From Prostheceraeus crozeri (lineage: Eukaryota > Platyhelminthes > Polycladida > Euryleptidae), in NCBI GenBank assembly GCA_907163375.1, contig CAJQUW010010412.1, forward strand, positions 1 to 64,000: 64,000 nucleotides of DNA, read 5' to 3'. Position numbers and translations under genes: made by a program. The notes under the pieces are model-generated. The model was not told where the DNA came from. It ran no database searches and saw nothing but the letters and a program-made list of their open reading frames with translations. Within the stretch, counting starts at the first letter, position 1. The number at the start of each line of letters is the position of its first letter. Below, piece after piece: positions 58,001-64,000 of the stretch.

Positions 58001-61000
58001 GAGGGAGCCGTGATGCTTGGTCCAAATGGCTTCCTTTACTGTTCTCCTCCTCCACTGTGGCTCCTTGTCGACTACCTGTACTTGCTCCACATCCACACGA
58101 TGGTCGCTTTCAAATACGTGGCGGGCAATTTCTGACCTGTCGACATCCAACTCACGGATAGCCCGCTGGTGTTCCTTCATTCTTTCTTCCACCGTGCGAC
58201 CAGTTTCACCTACATAAGACCAGTTGCAGTCAGAAACTGAGCATGGAATGTGGTAGACGACCCCAAAAGTCTTGGCCTTCTCTGGTCGCTTCCTCACTAA
58301 AACATCACCCACAGTTGCAGAAGGTTTGAGAGCAACTCTCACTCCGACATCCTTTAGGACATTGCGCACCTTTTCTGAGATGCCTTGTATGTACGGCAAA
58401 GATCCTTGGAAGGTTACATCCGACTGTTCACTTGCTTGCGGACTGGATTTCCACCAACCTCTACATTCCGATTGGTCGTAGCCACAACTCATCAGAGAAT
58501 CGAAGACAGCTTTCCTTTCTTCAGGTAGCTTCTCACTGGAGCAGATTTTCGATGCACGACTGGCCAAAGAGCGAACGAGACCCTTGAACGTACTTGTCGG
58601 GTGCGCCGAATCACGGTGAAGGTAGCGTCCAGTGTGCGTTGGCTTCCTGTAGACTGAGAAGATCAAACTTGTGGGGCCACGCTCTATGAGAATGTCGAGG
58701 AAAGGAATTCTCCCCTCTTCCTCGCGTTCCATAGTGAACCTGATGGTTGGACGAATACCGTTGAGGAAGGAAAGGAAGTCTTGTAGGCCACTCTCAGAAC
58801 CCGTCCAATAGGCCAATACGTCGTCCACGTATCGAAGCCAGAGGCTTGGGAATTGGACACCATCACTGTTGGCCTTTTCCTTGGCTATAGCCTCGAAATG
58901 AGCCATGAAGATGTTAGCTGCAACGGGCCCGAGACTTCCACCCATAGCAACGCCTTCAGTTTGAATAAACATACCATCAGAGCTTTTGAAATAGCAGGAA
59001 GTAAGTATGACCTCCAACAGGCTCATGATCTCATCGACAGATAGACGAGTTCTTGTGGCGAGAGTGCGATCATGGGAGAGAAGATTTCGGAAAACACTCA
59101 AAGTCTCGAAGACAGGAACATTCGTGAAAAGTGCCTCGACATCAAAGGACACAAAAATTCCATGTCCAGGGTCAAAGTCATTTAGCTTCTGGACAACATG
59201 GCTTGAGTTGGAGACGAATGAAGCGTGAGAGGTTGTGAATGGCTTCATGATATTTGCCAGAAGACGAGAAACCGGAGAAAACAAACTCCCGGCCATACTG
59301 ATGATCGGTCGCAGCGGAACACTTGACTTGTGTATTTTTGGCAAACCAAAAATGTGAGGGGTTTGAAAGTGTGTTGGGACCAACCGAAGAAATTCAGTGC
59401 GAGTCATTCTTCCATCGCTCACGACCTTTTCCAGCAGTCGGTAAAGTGCTTTTCGGAAGGAGGCTCCAGGATCACGACCTCGCTTGATATAGGGACCACT
59501 TGAAATCAGGACACTGAGCTTCTGCAAATAATCGCTGCTATCCATGACGACTGTCGCATTTCCCTTGTCACTTGGCAGTCTCATGATACGACGTGGACGA
59601 CGTATTGGCCTATTGGACGGGTTCTGAGAGTGGCCTACAAGACTTCCTTTCCTTCCTCAACGGTATTCGTCCAACCATCAGGTTCACTATGGAACGCGAG
59701 GAAGAGGGGAGAATTCCTTTCCTCGACATTCTCATAGAGCGTGGCCCCACAAGTTTGATCTTCTCAGTCTACAGGAAGCCAACGCACACTGGACGCTACC
59801 TTCACCGTGATTCGGCGCACCCGACAAGTACGTTCAAGGGTCTCGTTCGCTCTTTGGCCAGTCGTGCATCGAAAATCTGCTCCAGTGAGAAGCTACCTGA
59901 AGAAAGGAAAGCTGTCTTCGATTCTCTGATGAGTTGTGGCTACGACCAATCGGAATGTAGAGGTTGGTGGAAATCCAGTCCGCAAGCAAGTGAACAGTCG
60001 GATGTAACCTTCCAAGGATCTTTGCCGTACATACAAGGCATCTCAGAAAAGGTGCGCAATGTCCTAAAGGATGTCGGAGTGAGAGTTGCTCTCAAACCTT
60101 CTGCAACTGTGGGTGATGTTTTAGTGAGGAAGCGACCAGAGAAGGCCAAGACTTTTGGGGTCGTCTACCACATTCCATGCTCAGTTTCTGACTGCAACTG
60201 GTCTTATGTAGGTGAAACTGGTCGCACGGTGGAAGAAAGAATGAAGGAACACCAGCGGGCTATCCGTGAGTTGGATGTCGACAGGTCAGAAATTGCCCGC
60301 CACGTATTTGAAAGCGACCATCGTGTGGATGTGGAGCAAGTACAGGTAGTCGACAAGGAGCCACAGTGGAGGAGGAGAACAGTAAAGGAAGCCATTTGGA
60401 CCAAGCATCACGGCTCCCTCAACAAGACAAAGCACAGCCTCAGTGACCAGTGGTGTTTATCTCACTTGTAGACTACTCTCTATGCTTTGAAGTCTGATTT
60501 TTCCTTTGCTTTTGACAATTATCTTGACTTTTACTTACTACTCTTAACTTCTAGCCAGTATTACCTTTCTTCTTTCTTTCTGTACATGTATCATGATTAT
60601 CGCAACCCTTGCATTTTAATGTGTCTGATCATGAGATGTATTCCATGCACACAGATAGCTTGCAAGCTATCTGTCACTTTGCACCTGACGATGGCCGCGT
60701 GCAGTGGCTGAAAGGCCTCGTGCTTCATAATAAAGAACGACGAACACCAGTCCTGGGCTTCTTCCGTCATAGTTGAACCACACCATTTACTTTATATTGT
60801 CAAAAAACACATGCAAAGCCTACATAAAAAGTGAAGCTGGTCTTCCTGACCTGCAATTATGCCTTCTTACGAGCAGCAGAGCCCTGCCGTTGGCTCGCTG
60901 AAAAGTCATAGATAGGCGTCCAGACACTCCAACTGTGTGTGGTGGAGATGTCATATAATAGATAACTAGGATGGCACCTGACATCGGTTGAATAGTGGTC

Positions 61001-64000
61001 AGATTGTTAACTTGCTATCTATCTTTGCCTTCAATAGCATTGATATCTAAGTGTGACCGCACAGAAACAAATCTAGATCTTTGAATTGATCTTGTAAACG
61101 ATATAAAGACACTTCATAGATATTTCGTACCTCCGAAGAAGGCAAAGATATTCAGCAATCCGACCGCTATGGAATTGTTAGTTTCTTAAGGGGGTGTCAC
61201 ACGATCCGATAAGTCGGACGGACTTATCCGTCGGACTTATCGGAAGGGGTGTCACACGGTCAGACATGGTATGATCGGATGTAGGAAGTCTGATGAGTTG
61301 GTAGGATGGCGATATTCAACGAGTTGAATATTTTCATCATACTTGACCTTCACTCCATTATCTCATTGGTCGCCCATGTCACCTCGCGTGCAAGTGATAA
61401 TGGCGTGAGTGGCAGCGACGGCATGATCACAATGTGATTCATTTACGAGGGAGCGCTTACTCATAGGTTTTATCAGTTTGTAGGACCGTCAAGTCTGTTC
61501 TACTTGTAGTATCGTGTGGCACCTTTCTTCCCATCCGATAAGTCCGTCGGATAAGTCGGACAGATAAGTCCGTCCGACTTATCGGATCGTGTGACACCCC
61601 CTTTAGATGAAATCGAAAATAGATCTCCGAGATAAATTCATTTGGGTTTTGGTTATTCTAGAACGGACAGAATCCTATCCCAGCCATTGTGCTGCTTGCA
61701 ATGGTAACAAGCGAAAGAAATCGACATAGACGTTCATCAATCTTTGGCTTGAATGATTGGCCAAGCGCGCGCTTTACAGAAGCAGCTCACATCAGCGAAC
61801 ACTCGAACCTCAACAGTCAAATTGCAGGCATCTGTGAGCACGCACCTCTGACTCAATTTCCTCCGTGCTAATTCGTCAAATGGAGATGTTGTTCACATCG
61901 TTCAACTCTTCACGATGTAAATTTACCGTGTATGTTTGATGTGTTTTTAATGCACTAGTTCGTGAGAATTCAGGCTTTAATTTGCATTCTGCTTAATAGG
62001 ATATTGATTTTCTTGCTCTTTGGGTCTATTTCTGGCCGTGACCATCAGTATTGGGGGAAGTCATCTCTACACTCAGATATGAAGGCAAGGAAGGCAATTT
62101 ATCTCTGATCTGCACAAAGTTAGATGCGAAGATTTTGTATAGAGCTCTGTGTTATGATCGTGCTCTACAAATTTGCCCTCAGCGATAGTGGAATGACAAA
62201 TACATAAATGGAAGAAAGTAAGAGATAGCAGTCTACTCGAGTAGTCTTCAACTCTCAAAAGACCATCGCATGTAGGCTGTTTTCCTTCAACACCAGCTTA
62301 AATTGGCATAAATCATCGAAAATTGTTTCGTATAACTTTCTAGTATTTCAGAAATCCCCACCTGATTCTGGGTGATTCCGAGAAATCATCGTGTTCTTGT
62401 GATAAGAACAACTGGCATTTTTAAACGTTGCAAGTATAAAAGACCATAATAAAAAATAGAAAGTATGTAGGATATGTGGAAGATGTCTGGCATGACAACA
62501 AATACAGGGAATAAAAGTCAATGCTGATATCTAACTATCATGCTCTTGTTCATTTTAAAAACAGATCTATCGGACAGATGTACAATATTCCTCCGAAATT
62601 GAAACGCTGCGAAATCAACCTGTGAAATTCCATCTTGACACATTTTCAGGTCACTCGCCTCGAAAGTCGATTTGTTCTACTGTCGGTCAGACCGACTCTG
62701 GTTATGTTTGAAATATGACCCAATATGAAAACTAATCGCTTTAGTAACGAATGAACGCGAACAATCGCACAAGTTTTGCACATTGTTTTCGTGGTTGAAA
62801 TTTGTCTGCCTTGGTTGTTTCCACTTTTCACTGTATTCGATGATGATCTTTCACCTCCTTTATATTTCCGAAGAGCTTTTACGTCAATTTCAATTTGTTT
62901 TCAGATGGTCCGTCCATATCCATCGAAAATGGTACATTCTCATGGACGCGCGAAGGACAATCAGTTCTGAAAAAGTAATTTAGTCTTCCTGTTCTAAGCG
63001 CAGAAAGTTAACTCGTGGATTTACAAATCGAATCTTTGCTATCTATAAAAATCAAGTTTCAAATCAATAGGACGCAATTTATGGTATTAATAATAATAGC
63101 TCGTATATTTTCCAAAAATGTCTCGATATTGAAAATCATGAGGCATTTGGTAGAGTGCATAACATTTCAAATCAATCACATAAAAGATATACAAATTATC
63201 ATGACATCGGACAGTAACGGCCCATATTGAGAGCCGCTATCTGAAGCACGATTTTGCGCGGTTTTCACTTTTAATGTTTTCAGGTGTCCATATTAATGAA
63301 AGAATGTCTTCTCGTTTCAATTTGAACAGAAAATTATAATTCCTTTGTTGATTCGATTCAGAATTCGACTTTTTGAATTCAAAATTTAAAATGGCTTCTG
63401 GACAAGAATTTATTTATAATCATGGAAAAAAATCATCTTTTTGACCTTTGACCTTGCATTTGACCTCCACGATGACCTTGAATATCAAAACAATGATAAT
63501 CTTCTGACTCGTCATGTTGAGCACTTTCATTTGGTGCACTTTGTTTTGAATTTGAACCTTAAGTTTCGGAAATAAACGGGAGGCGCTGAGCGCCCCCCCC
63601 CCCCTCAGCAGGACGTGTTTGTCAAAACACCCCAGCGGTGCAAGGGTTAATTATCTCAACACAATCAAATAGGCTCTCTGCATCGGCATAAGACTGCTCA
63701 TAACGAATCGTTTTCCAGGGTCATATGCCTTCAATTTTGAATGATATGAACATCAAGCTCAGAGGGTACTATCGGAGGGTTAATATGGGGCAATGCTGCT
63801 GCTCTATGACCTTAGTTAAAGTGTATAATAGATTTTCGTACTTGTAATGTCGCAGTTTCTATAAAGAGATGCCTTGTGACTCAGAGATTCAATATCTTCT
63901 TATAGCATCAATCTGGAGGTGTCGAAGGGACAGCTCATCGCTGTGGTTGGCAGTGTTGGATGCGGAAAATCGTCCTTGATTTCTGCCATCTTAGGAGAAC
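42979..64000 (+). CDS. ABCC1-like: ABCC1/MRP1-like ABC transporter, exons 1-16 (gene continues beyond the window)
   Basis: A plasma-membrane ATP-driven exporter of organic anions and conjugates in the ABCC family. Sixteen exons (42979-43011, 43887-44063, 46027-46152, 47211-47348, 47406-47525, 47581-47642, 47818-47949, 51823-52228, 53730-53826, 53885-54042, 55400-55465, 55527-55664, 57177-57323, 57383-57470, 62905-62974, 63906-64000+) have AG/GT borders and matching phases. They total about 684 codons. Exons 1-6 give TMD0, the five-helix N-terminal domain that marks the long MRPs. Exons 7-8 give the L0 linker, exons 8-14 TMD1 and exons 14-16 NBD1 up to Walker A (GSVGCGKSS, residue about 668; about 678 in human MRP1). 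The match in position shows that no exon is missing. NBD1 remainder, TMD2 and NBD2 lie to the right. No lesion seen. Confidence 0.93.
43887..44063 (+). CDS. ABCC exon 2 (TMD0, helix 1)
   Basis: Acceptor TTTTTTCAG, donor GTGAGT, 59 codons, phase 0 at both ends. PSPCFLYS precedes the first membrane helix ([11 protein letters not shown]) and [10 protein letters not shown] matches the loop after it. Confidence 0.9.
44064..44249. other. Intron 2, left part
   Basis: Starts GTGAGT. Nothing else seen before the Penelope insert. Confidence 0.5.
44250..46013 (+). mobile_element. Penelope-like retroelement in ABCC intron 2, 3'-truncated
   Basis: Frame 44409-45551 carries the Penelope N-terminal region ([12 protein letters not shown]), [16 protein letters not shown] and [12 protein letters not shown] (motif A). 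Frame 45536-45814 gives [16 protein letters not shown] (motif B), [10 protein letters not shown] (motif C) and IAFLDVKK. A further frame, 45792-46010, continues with [16 protein letters not shown] and [12 protein letters not shown]. The sequence ends at FECN, before the GIY-YIG domain, about 13 bp from the exon 3 acceptor. Two frame changes are visible. Confidence 0.88.
46027..46152 (+). CDS. ABCC exon 3 (TMD0, helix 2)
   Basis: Acceptor TTTCCTTTTAG, donor GTAAGT, 42 codons, phase 0. [20 protein letters not shown] matches the second TMD0 helix and the WERS-loop region. Its polypyrimidine tract is squeezed between the Penelope remnant and the exon. Confidence 0.9.
46153..47210. other. Intron 3
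   Basis: On the minus strand near 47040, [17 protein letters not shown] resembles LINE RT motif B (SGVPQGS...LLF), but the flanking text is too broken to delimit an element. Confidence 0.35.
47211..47348 (+). CDS. ABCC exon 4 (TMD0, helices 3-4)
   Basis: Acceptor TTCTTTTCAG, donor GTAAGA, 46 codons, phase 0. [14 protein letters not shown] corresponds to the ATFLIQLERRKG helix-loop of MRP1, followed by [13 protein letters not shown]. Confidence 0.92.
47406..47525 (+). CDS. ABCC exon 5 (TMD0, helix 5)
   Basis: Acceptor TATTTCAG, donor GTAAGT, 40 codons, phase 0. [22 protein letters not shown] matches the FYVYFSLLLIQLVLSCFSD helix of MRP1. The intron before it is only 57 bp. Confidence 0.92.
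47581..47642 (+). CDS. ABCC exon 6 (start of cytoplasmic linker)
   Basis: Acceptor CTTTCAG, donor GTAAGT, 62 nt ending in phase 2. [13 protein letters not shown] matches the conserved ASFLSRITFWWI stretch. Confidence 0.9.
47818..47949 (+). CDS. ABCC exon 7 (L0 linker)
   Basis: Acceptor TTTACAG, donor GTGAGG, 132 nt. Reads [18 protein letters not shown], equivalent to the G(Y/K)...L...DL..L segment, then an acidic stretch ending [12 protein letters not shown]. This is the conserved lasso part of L0. Confidence 0.88.
47950..48370. other. Intron 7, left part
   Basis: No feature recognised. Confidence 0.4.
48371..49051. mobile_element. MITE in ABCC intron 7, TA-flanked, CACTGTA termini
   Basis: Left end CACTGTAGCTGTAGACAGTC; right end inverted CACTGTAAACTGTAAACAGC. 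Both are followed inward by CAGACAATT and flanked outside by TA (48369-48370 and 49052-49053). 681 bp. Frames inside show no transposase. The termini resemble those of the 21151-21651 MITE. Confidence 0.7.
49052..51399. other. Intron 7, middle part
   Basis: Mostly featureless AT-rich sequence. A plus-strand frame around 50910-51079 ([19 protein letters not shown]...) reads like coding sequence but is unidentified. It may belong with the piggyBac-like scrap that follows. Confidence 0.35.
51400..51629 (+). pseudogene. PiggyBac-like transposase C-terminal cysteine domain, fragment
   Basis: [21 protein letters not shown] then [11 protein letters not shown] and a stop. The basic stretch followed by C-x2-C...C-x2-H...C-x2-C resembles the zinc-binding tail of piggyBac transposases. 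Only the tail is visible. Alternative: an unrelated zinc finger scrap. Confidence 0.45.
51823..52228 (+). CDS. ABCC exon 8 (end of L0, TMD1 helices 6-7)
   Basis: Acceptor TTTAATTTCAG, donor GTGAGT. 406 nt, the longest exon here, joined in phase to exon 7. [16 protein letters not shown] matches the (S/P)LF..L...FG..(F/L) elbow helix. [11 protein letters not shown] matches GPQILKLLI.F, and [21 protein letters not shown] matches the GMRI...A.YRK hallmark. Confidence 0.95.
52229..53729. other. Intron 8
   Basis: No exon or element recognised. Confidence 0.45.
53730..53826 (+). CDS. ABCC exon 9 (TMD1 coupling region)
   Basis: 97 nt. [20 protein letters not shown] is the near-invariant ABCC stretch (human [20 protein letters not shown]). 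Donor GTGAGT after phase 1. Confidence 0.97.
53885..54042 (+). CDS. ABCC exon 10 (TMD1 helices 8-9)
   Basis: 158 nt after a 58-bp intron. Two helices, [12 protein letters not shown] and [19 protein letters not shown]. The latter equals VLAGVAVMVLMVPVNAVMA of MRP1. Donor GTAAGT. Confidence 0.95.
54245..54900 (+). mobile_element. LINE relic in ABCC intron 10
   Basis: [19 protein letters not shown] (a connector-like segment before the RT) at about 54265, then at about 54770 [20 protein letters not shown], the LS..SKVFERI(I/L) finger motif of jockey-type RTs. Several stops and frame changes. The order matches a LINE. Confidence 0.5.
55400..55465 (+). CDS. ABCC exon 11
   Basis: 66 nt, 22 codons, phase 0. 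[17 protein letters not shown] matches the KD.R.KLMNE(I/V)L.GIK intracellular loop. Confidence 0.94.
55527..55664 (+). CDS. ABCC exon 12 (TMD1 helix 10)
   Basis: 138 nt, 46 codons. [15 protein letters not shown] matches VLKLYAWE.AF...I, then a membrane helix ([13 protein letters not shown]). Donor GTGAGT. Confidence 0.95.
55665..57176. other. Intron 12
   Basis: No exon or clear element. Palindromic ATCGATGAAATG-type fragments near 55920-55990 look like a decayed MITE. Confidence 0.35.
57177..57323 (+). CDS. ABCC exon 13 (TMD1 helix 11)
   Basis: 147 nt, 49 codons. TAFVSLALFNILRFPL of MRP1 is matched by [20 protein letters not shown]. Donor GTAAGA. Confidence 0.95.
57383..57470 (+). CDS. ABCC exon 14 (TMD1 to NBD1 linker)
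   Basis: Acceptor [26 protein letters not shown] matches ASVSLKRLRIFLSHEEL. I end it at the donor GTCAGA (57471), a weak GT site, because this phase fits exon 15 exactly. Reading through instead reaches a stop within 27 nt. Confidence 0.88.
57608..57618 (+). repeat. Target-site duplication of the Penelope dimer, left
   Basis: CACACCATTTA, repeated at 60779-60789. Confidence 0.8.
57686..57739 (-). ncRNA. Hammerhead-ribozyme-like motif, left Penelope tail
   Basis: Minus strand: CACCTGACGATGGCC...GGCTGAAAGGCCTCGTGC. The CUGANGA box, a GGCC/GGCU helix II and the GAAA box are followed by ATAATAAAG. Mirror copy of 60682-60735. Confidence 0.45.
57950..59584 (-). CDS. Penelope RT plus GIY-YIG endonuclease, long copy
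   Basis: 544 codons with no interruption. [13 protein letters not shown] at the start, [14 protein letters not shown] (about residue 78), [14 protein letters not shown] (motif A, about 146), [15 protein letters not shown] (motif B, about 212), [10 protein letters not shown] (motif C, about 252) and FLDILIERG. The GIY-YIG core is at about 455-500 ([27 protein letters not shown]). The catalytic YVDD is intact, but the N-terminal region of a full element is missing, since the copy begins at the dimer junction. Confidence 0.93.
   Translation of the reverse strand: MRLPSDKGNATVVMDSSDYLQKLSVLISSGPYIKRGRDPGASFRKALYRLLEKVVSDGRMTRTEFLRLVPTHFQTPHIFGLPKIHKSSVPLRPIISMAGSLFSPVSRLLANIMKPFTTSHASFVSNSSHVVQKLNDFDPGHGIFVSFDVEALFTNVPVFETLSVFRNLLSHDRTLATRTRLSVDEIMSLLEVILTSCYFKSSDGMFIQTEGVAMGGSLGPVAANIFMAHFEAIAKEKANSDGVQFPSLWLRYVDDVLAYWTGSESGLQDFLSFLNGIRPTIRFTMEREEEGRIPFLDILIERGPTSLIFSVYRKPTHTGRYLHRDSAHPTSTFKGLVRSLASRASKICSSEKLPEERKAVFDSLMSCGYDQSECRGWWKSSPQASEQSDVTFQGSLPYIQGISEKVRNVLKDVGVRVALKPSATVGDVLVRKRPEKAKTFGVVYHIPCSVSDCNWSYVGETGRTVEERMKEHQRAIRELDVDRSEIARHVFESDHRVDVEQVQVVDKEPQWRRRTVKEAIWTKHHGSLNKTKHSLSDQWCLSHL
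59593..60471 (+). CDS. Penelope RT end plus GIY-YIG endonuclease, short inverted copy
   Basis: 292 codons identical, as read, to the C-terminal part of the long copy. It starts inside motif C (DDVLAYW) at the junction, so the RT core is absent. The GIY-YIG domain is complete. Confidence 0.92.
   Translation: MDDVLAYWTGSESGLQDFLSFLNGIRPTIRFTMEREEEGRIPFLDILIERGPTSLIFSVYRKPTHTGRYLHRDSAHPTSTFKGLVRSLASRASKICSSEKLPEERKAVFDSLMSCGYDQSECRGWWKSSPQASEQSDVTFQGSLPYIQGISEKVRNVLKDVGVRVALKPSATVGDVLVRKRPEKAKTFGVVYHIPCSVSDCNWSYVGETGRTVEERMKEHQRAIRELDVDRSEIARHVFESDHRVDVEQVQVVDKEPQWRRRTVKEAIWTKHHGSLNKTKHSLSDQWCLSHL
60682..60735 (+). ncRNA. Hammerhead-ribozyme-like motif, right Penelope tail
   Basis: Same motif as at 57686-57739, on the plus strand. 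A cleavage site was not firmly identified. Confidence 0.45.
60779..60789 (+). repeat. Target-site duplication of the Penelope dimer, right
   Basis: CACACCATTTA, directly after the right 3' tail. Confidence 0.8.
60790..61185. other. Intron 14, no feature seen
   Basis: Plain sequence between the Penelope dimer and the MITE. Confidence 0.4.
61189..61602. mobile_element. PIF/Harbinger-like MITE, 414 bp, TTA target duplication
   Basis: Perfect 40-bp terminal inverted repeats starting AGGGGGTGTCACACGATCCG, flanked by TTA at 61186-61188 and 61603-61605. Subterminal TCCGATAAGTCGGACGG hexamer-like repeats. No coding content. The 3-bp TTA duplication fits PIF/Harbinger or ISL2EU families. The perfect TIRs suggest youth. 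Confidence 0.9.
61606..62904. other. Intron 14, right part
   Basis: No exon or element recognised. Ends in the acceptor TTTGTTTTCAG. Confidence 0.45.
62905..62974 (+). CDS. ABCC exon 15 (start of NBD1)
   Basis: Acceptor TTTGTTTTCAG, donor GTAATT, 70 nt. Reads [20 protein letters not shown], the (I/V).(I/V).N..F.W A-loop strand in which the Trp stacks on ATP adenine. Its phase (2 in, 2 out) bridges exons 14 and 16 exactly. Confidence 0.93.
63442..63482. promoter_or_regulatory. Cluster of four nuclear-receptor half sites in ABCC intron 15
   Basis: TGACCT at 63442, 63449, 63461 and 63473. The first two form a perfect DR1 (TGACCTTTGACCT), and the last extends to TTCAAGGTCA on the minus strand, an ERR/SF-1-type extended half site. 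The function is inferred only. Confidence 0.35.
63591..63604. repeat. Poly-C run
   Basis: Twelve consecutive C (63593-63604) after GCG. Confidence 0.9.
63906..64000 (+). CDS. ABCC exon 16 (NBD1 Walker A; runs off the window)
   Basis: Acceptor [31 protein letters not shown] then [11 protein letters not shown], the Walker A loop that binds the ATP phosphates. The exon is cut by the window edge. Confidence 0.96.

Larger units (their letters stand above)
57643..60778. mobile_element. Penelope-like head-to-head dimer in ABCC intron 14
   Basis: A 3136-bp unit. The minus arm (57643-59586) and plus arm (about 59588-60778) are the same element in opposite directions, 5' ends joined and 3' tails outward. 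They are almost identical over 1191 bp. The dimer is flanked by the 11-bp repeat CACACCATTTA (57608-57618 and 60779-60789), with 24 bp of filler at the left. One flanking repeat for the whole unit argues for a single insertion. Near-identity means it is young. Confidence 0.92.

Noticed and set aside
58017-60404. Frames antisense to the Penelope coding regions (58017-58217, 58272-58481, 59940-60149, 60204-60404)
   Set aside because: Shadows of the GIY-YIG coding sequence, duplicated because the two arms are duplicated.
1-64000. tRNA, rRNA and CRISPR arrays
   Set aside because: I scanned for B-box-like GGTTCGANTCC, rRNA-like GC-rich blocks and regularly spaced palindromic repeats with unique spacers. 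None was convincing, and the only long arrays are simple minisatellites.

Overview
The window is a piece of an intron-rich, AT-rich (roughly 36% GC by eye) animal genome. It has GT-AG spliceosomal introns and dense transposable elements: Penelope-like elements with GIY-YIG endonucleases, LINEs, mariner-type and THAP/P-type DNA transposons, MITEs, and one Ty3/Gypsy element. The recurring palindrome TAGGCCTA inside ACATGTAGGCCTACATGT-like stretches and the mix of element types suggest a marine invertebrate. I lean weakly towards an echinoderm- or hemichordate-like animal, but cannot prove it from this sequence.

The one clear host gene is an ABCC1/MRP1-like ABC transporter on the + strand. It starts at about 42,966 (ATG at 42,979) and runs off the right edge. 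I can place 16 consecutive exons whose splice phases all agree. They encode TMD0, the L0 linker, TMD1 and the start of NBD1 with its Walker A motif, about 684 codons in total. Its introns hold a Penelope-like element that ends next to the exon 3 acceptor (44.3-46.0 kb), a TA-flanked MITE (48.4-49.1 kb), a piggyBac-like scrap (51.4 kb), a LINE relic (54.2-54.9 kb), a 3.1-kb head-to-head Penelope dimer (57.6-60.8 kb) and a PIF/Harbinger-like MITE (61.2-61.6 kb). A second host trace is a C-type-lectin-like 3' exon at 229-506.

Left part (0-23 kb): lectin exon; Penelope remnant (0.6-1.8 kb); LINE 3' end (2.2-2.5 kb); two CCGACA-rich inverted termini at 4.1 and 10.4 kb around a THAP-domain transposase relic (8.5-9.2 kb); a 217-bp-arm palindrome (5.5-6.0 kb); a cluster of GTCGGTYATGTGACA motifs with 97-bp direct repeats (10.5-12.8 kb); another Penelope scrap (13.0-13.4 kb); two 5'-truncated LINE 3' ends (14.3-15.3 and 16.2-16.6 kb); a Penelope element (17.3-19.0 kb); a mariner-sized TA-flanked element (19.5-20.7 kb); a MITE (21.2-21.7 kb); and a broken mariner (21.8-23.0 kb).

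Middle (23-43 kb): a Ty3/Gypsy LTR retrotransposon that looks whole, with identical 187-bp LTRs and a 5-bp target duplication (23.4-27.6 kb); a near-complete APE-type LINE (about 29.8-33.9 kb) between long inverted arms of a mariner-like element (28.7-34.2 kb); a 31-bp minisatellite with 521-bp higher-order duplication between short inverted repeats (34.7-37.2 kb); an old LINE split by a MITE (39.2-40.6 kb); and a CCGGT-rich minisatellite (41.8-42.5 kb).

The most notable signals are the Penelope dimer, which carries hammerhead-ribozyme-like motifs at both outer ends and lies in a transcribed intron, and the same motif recurring in other Penelope copies of the window.
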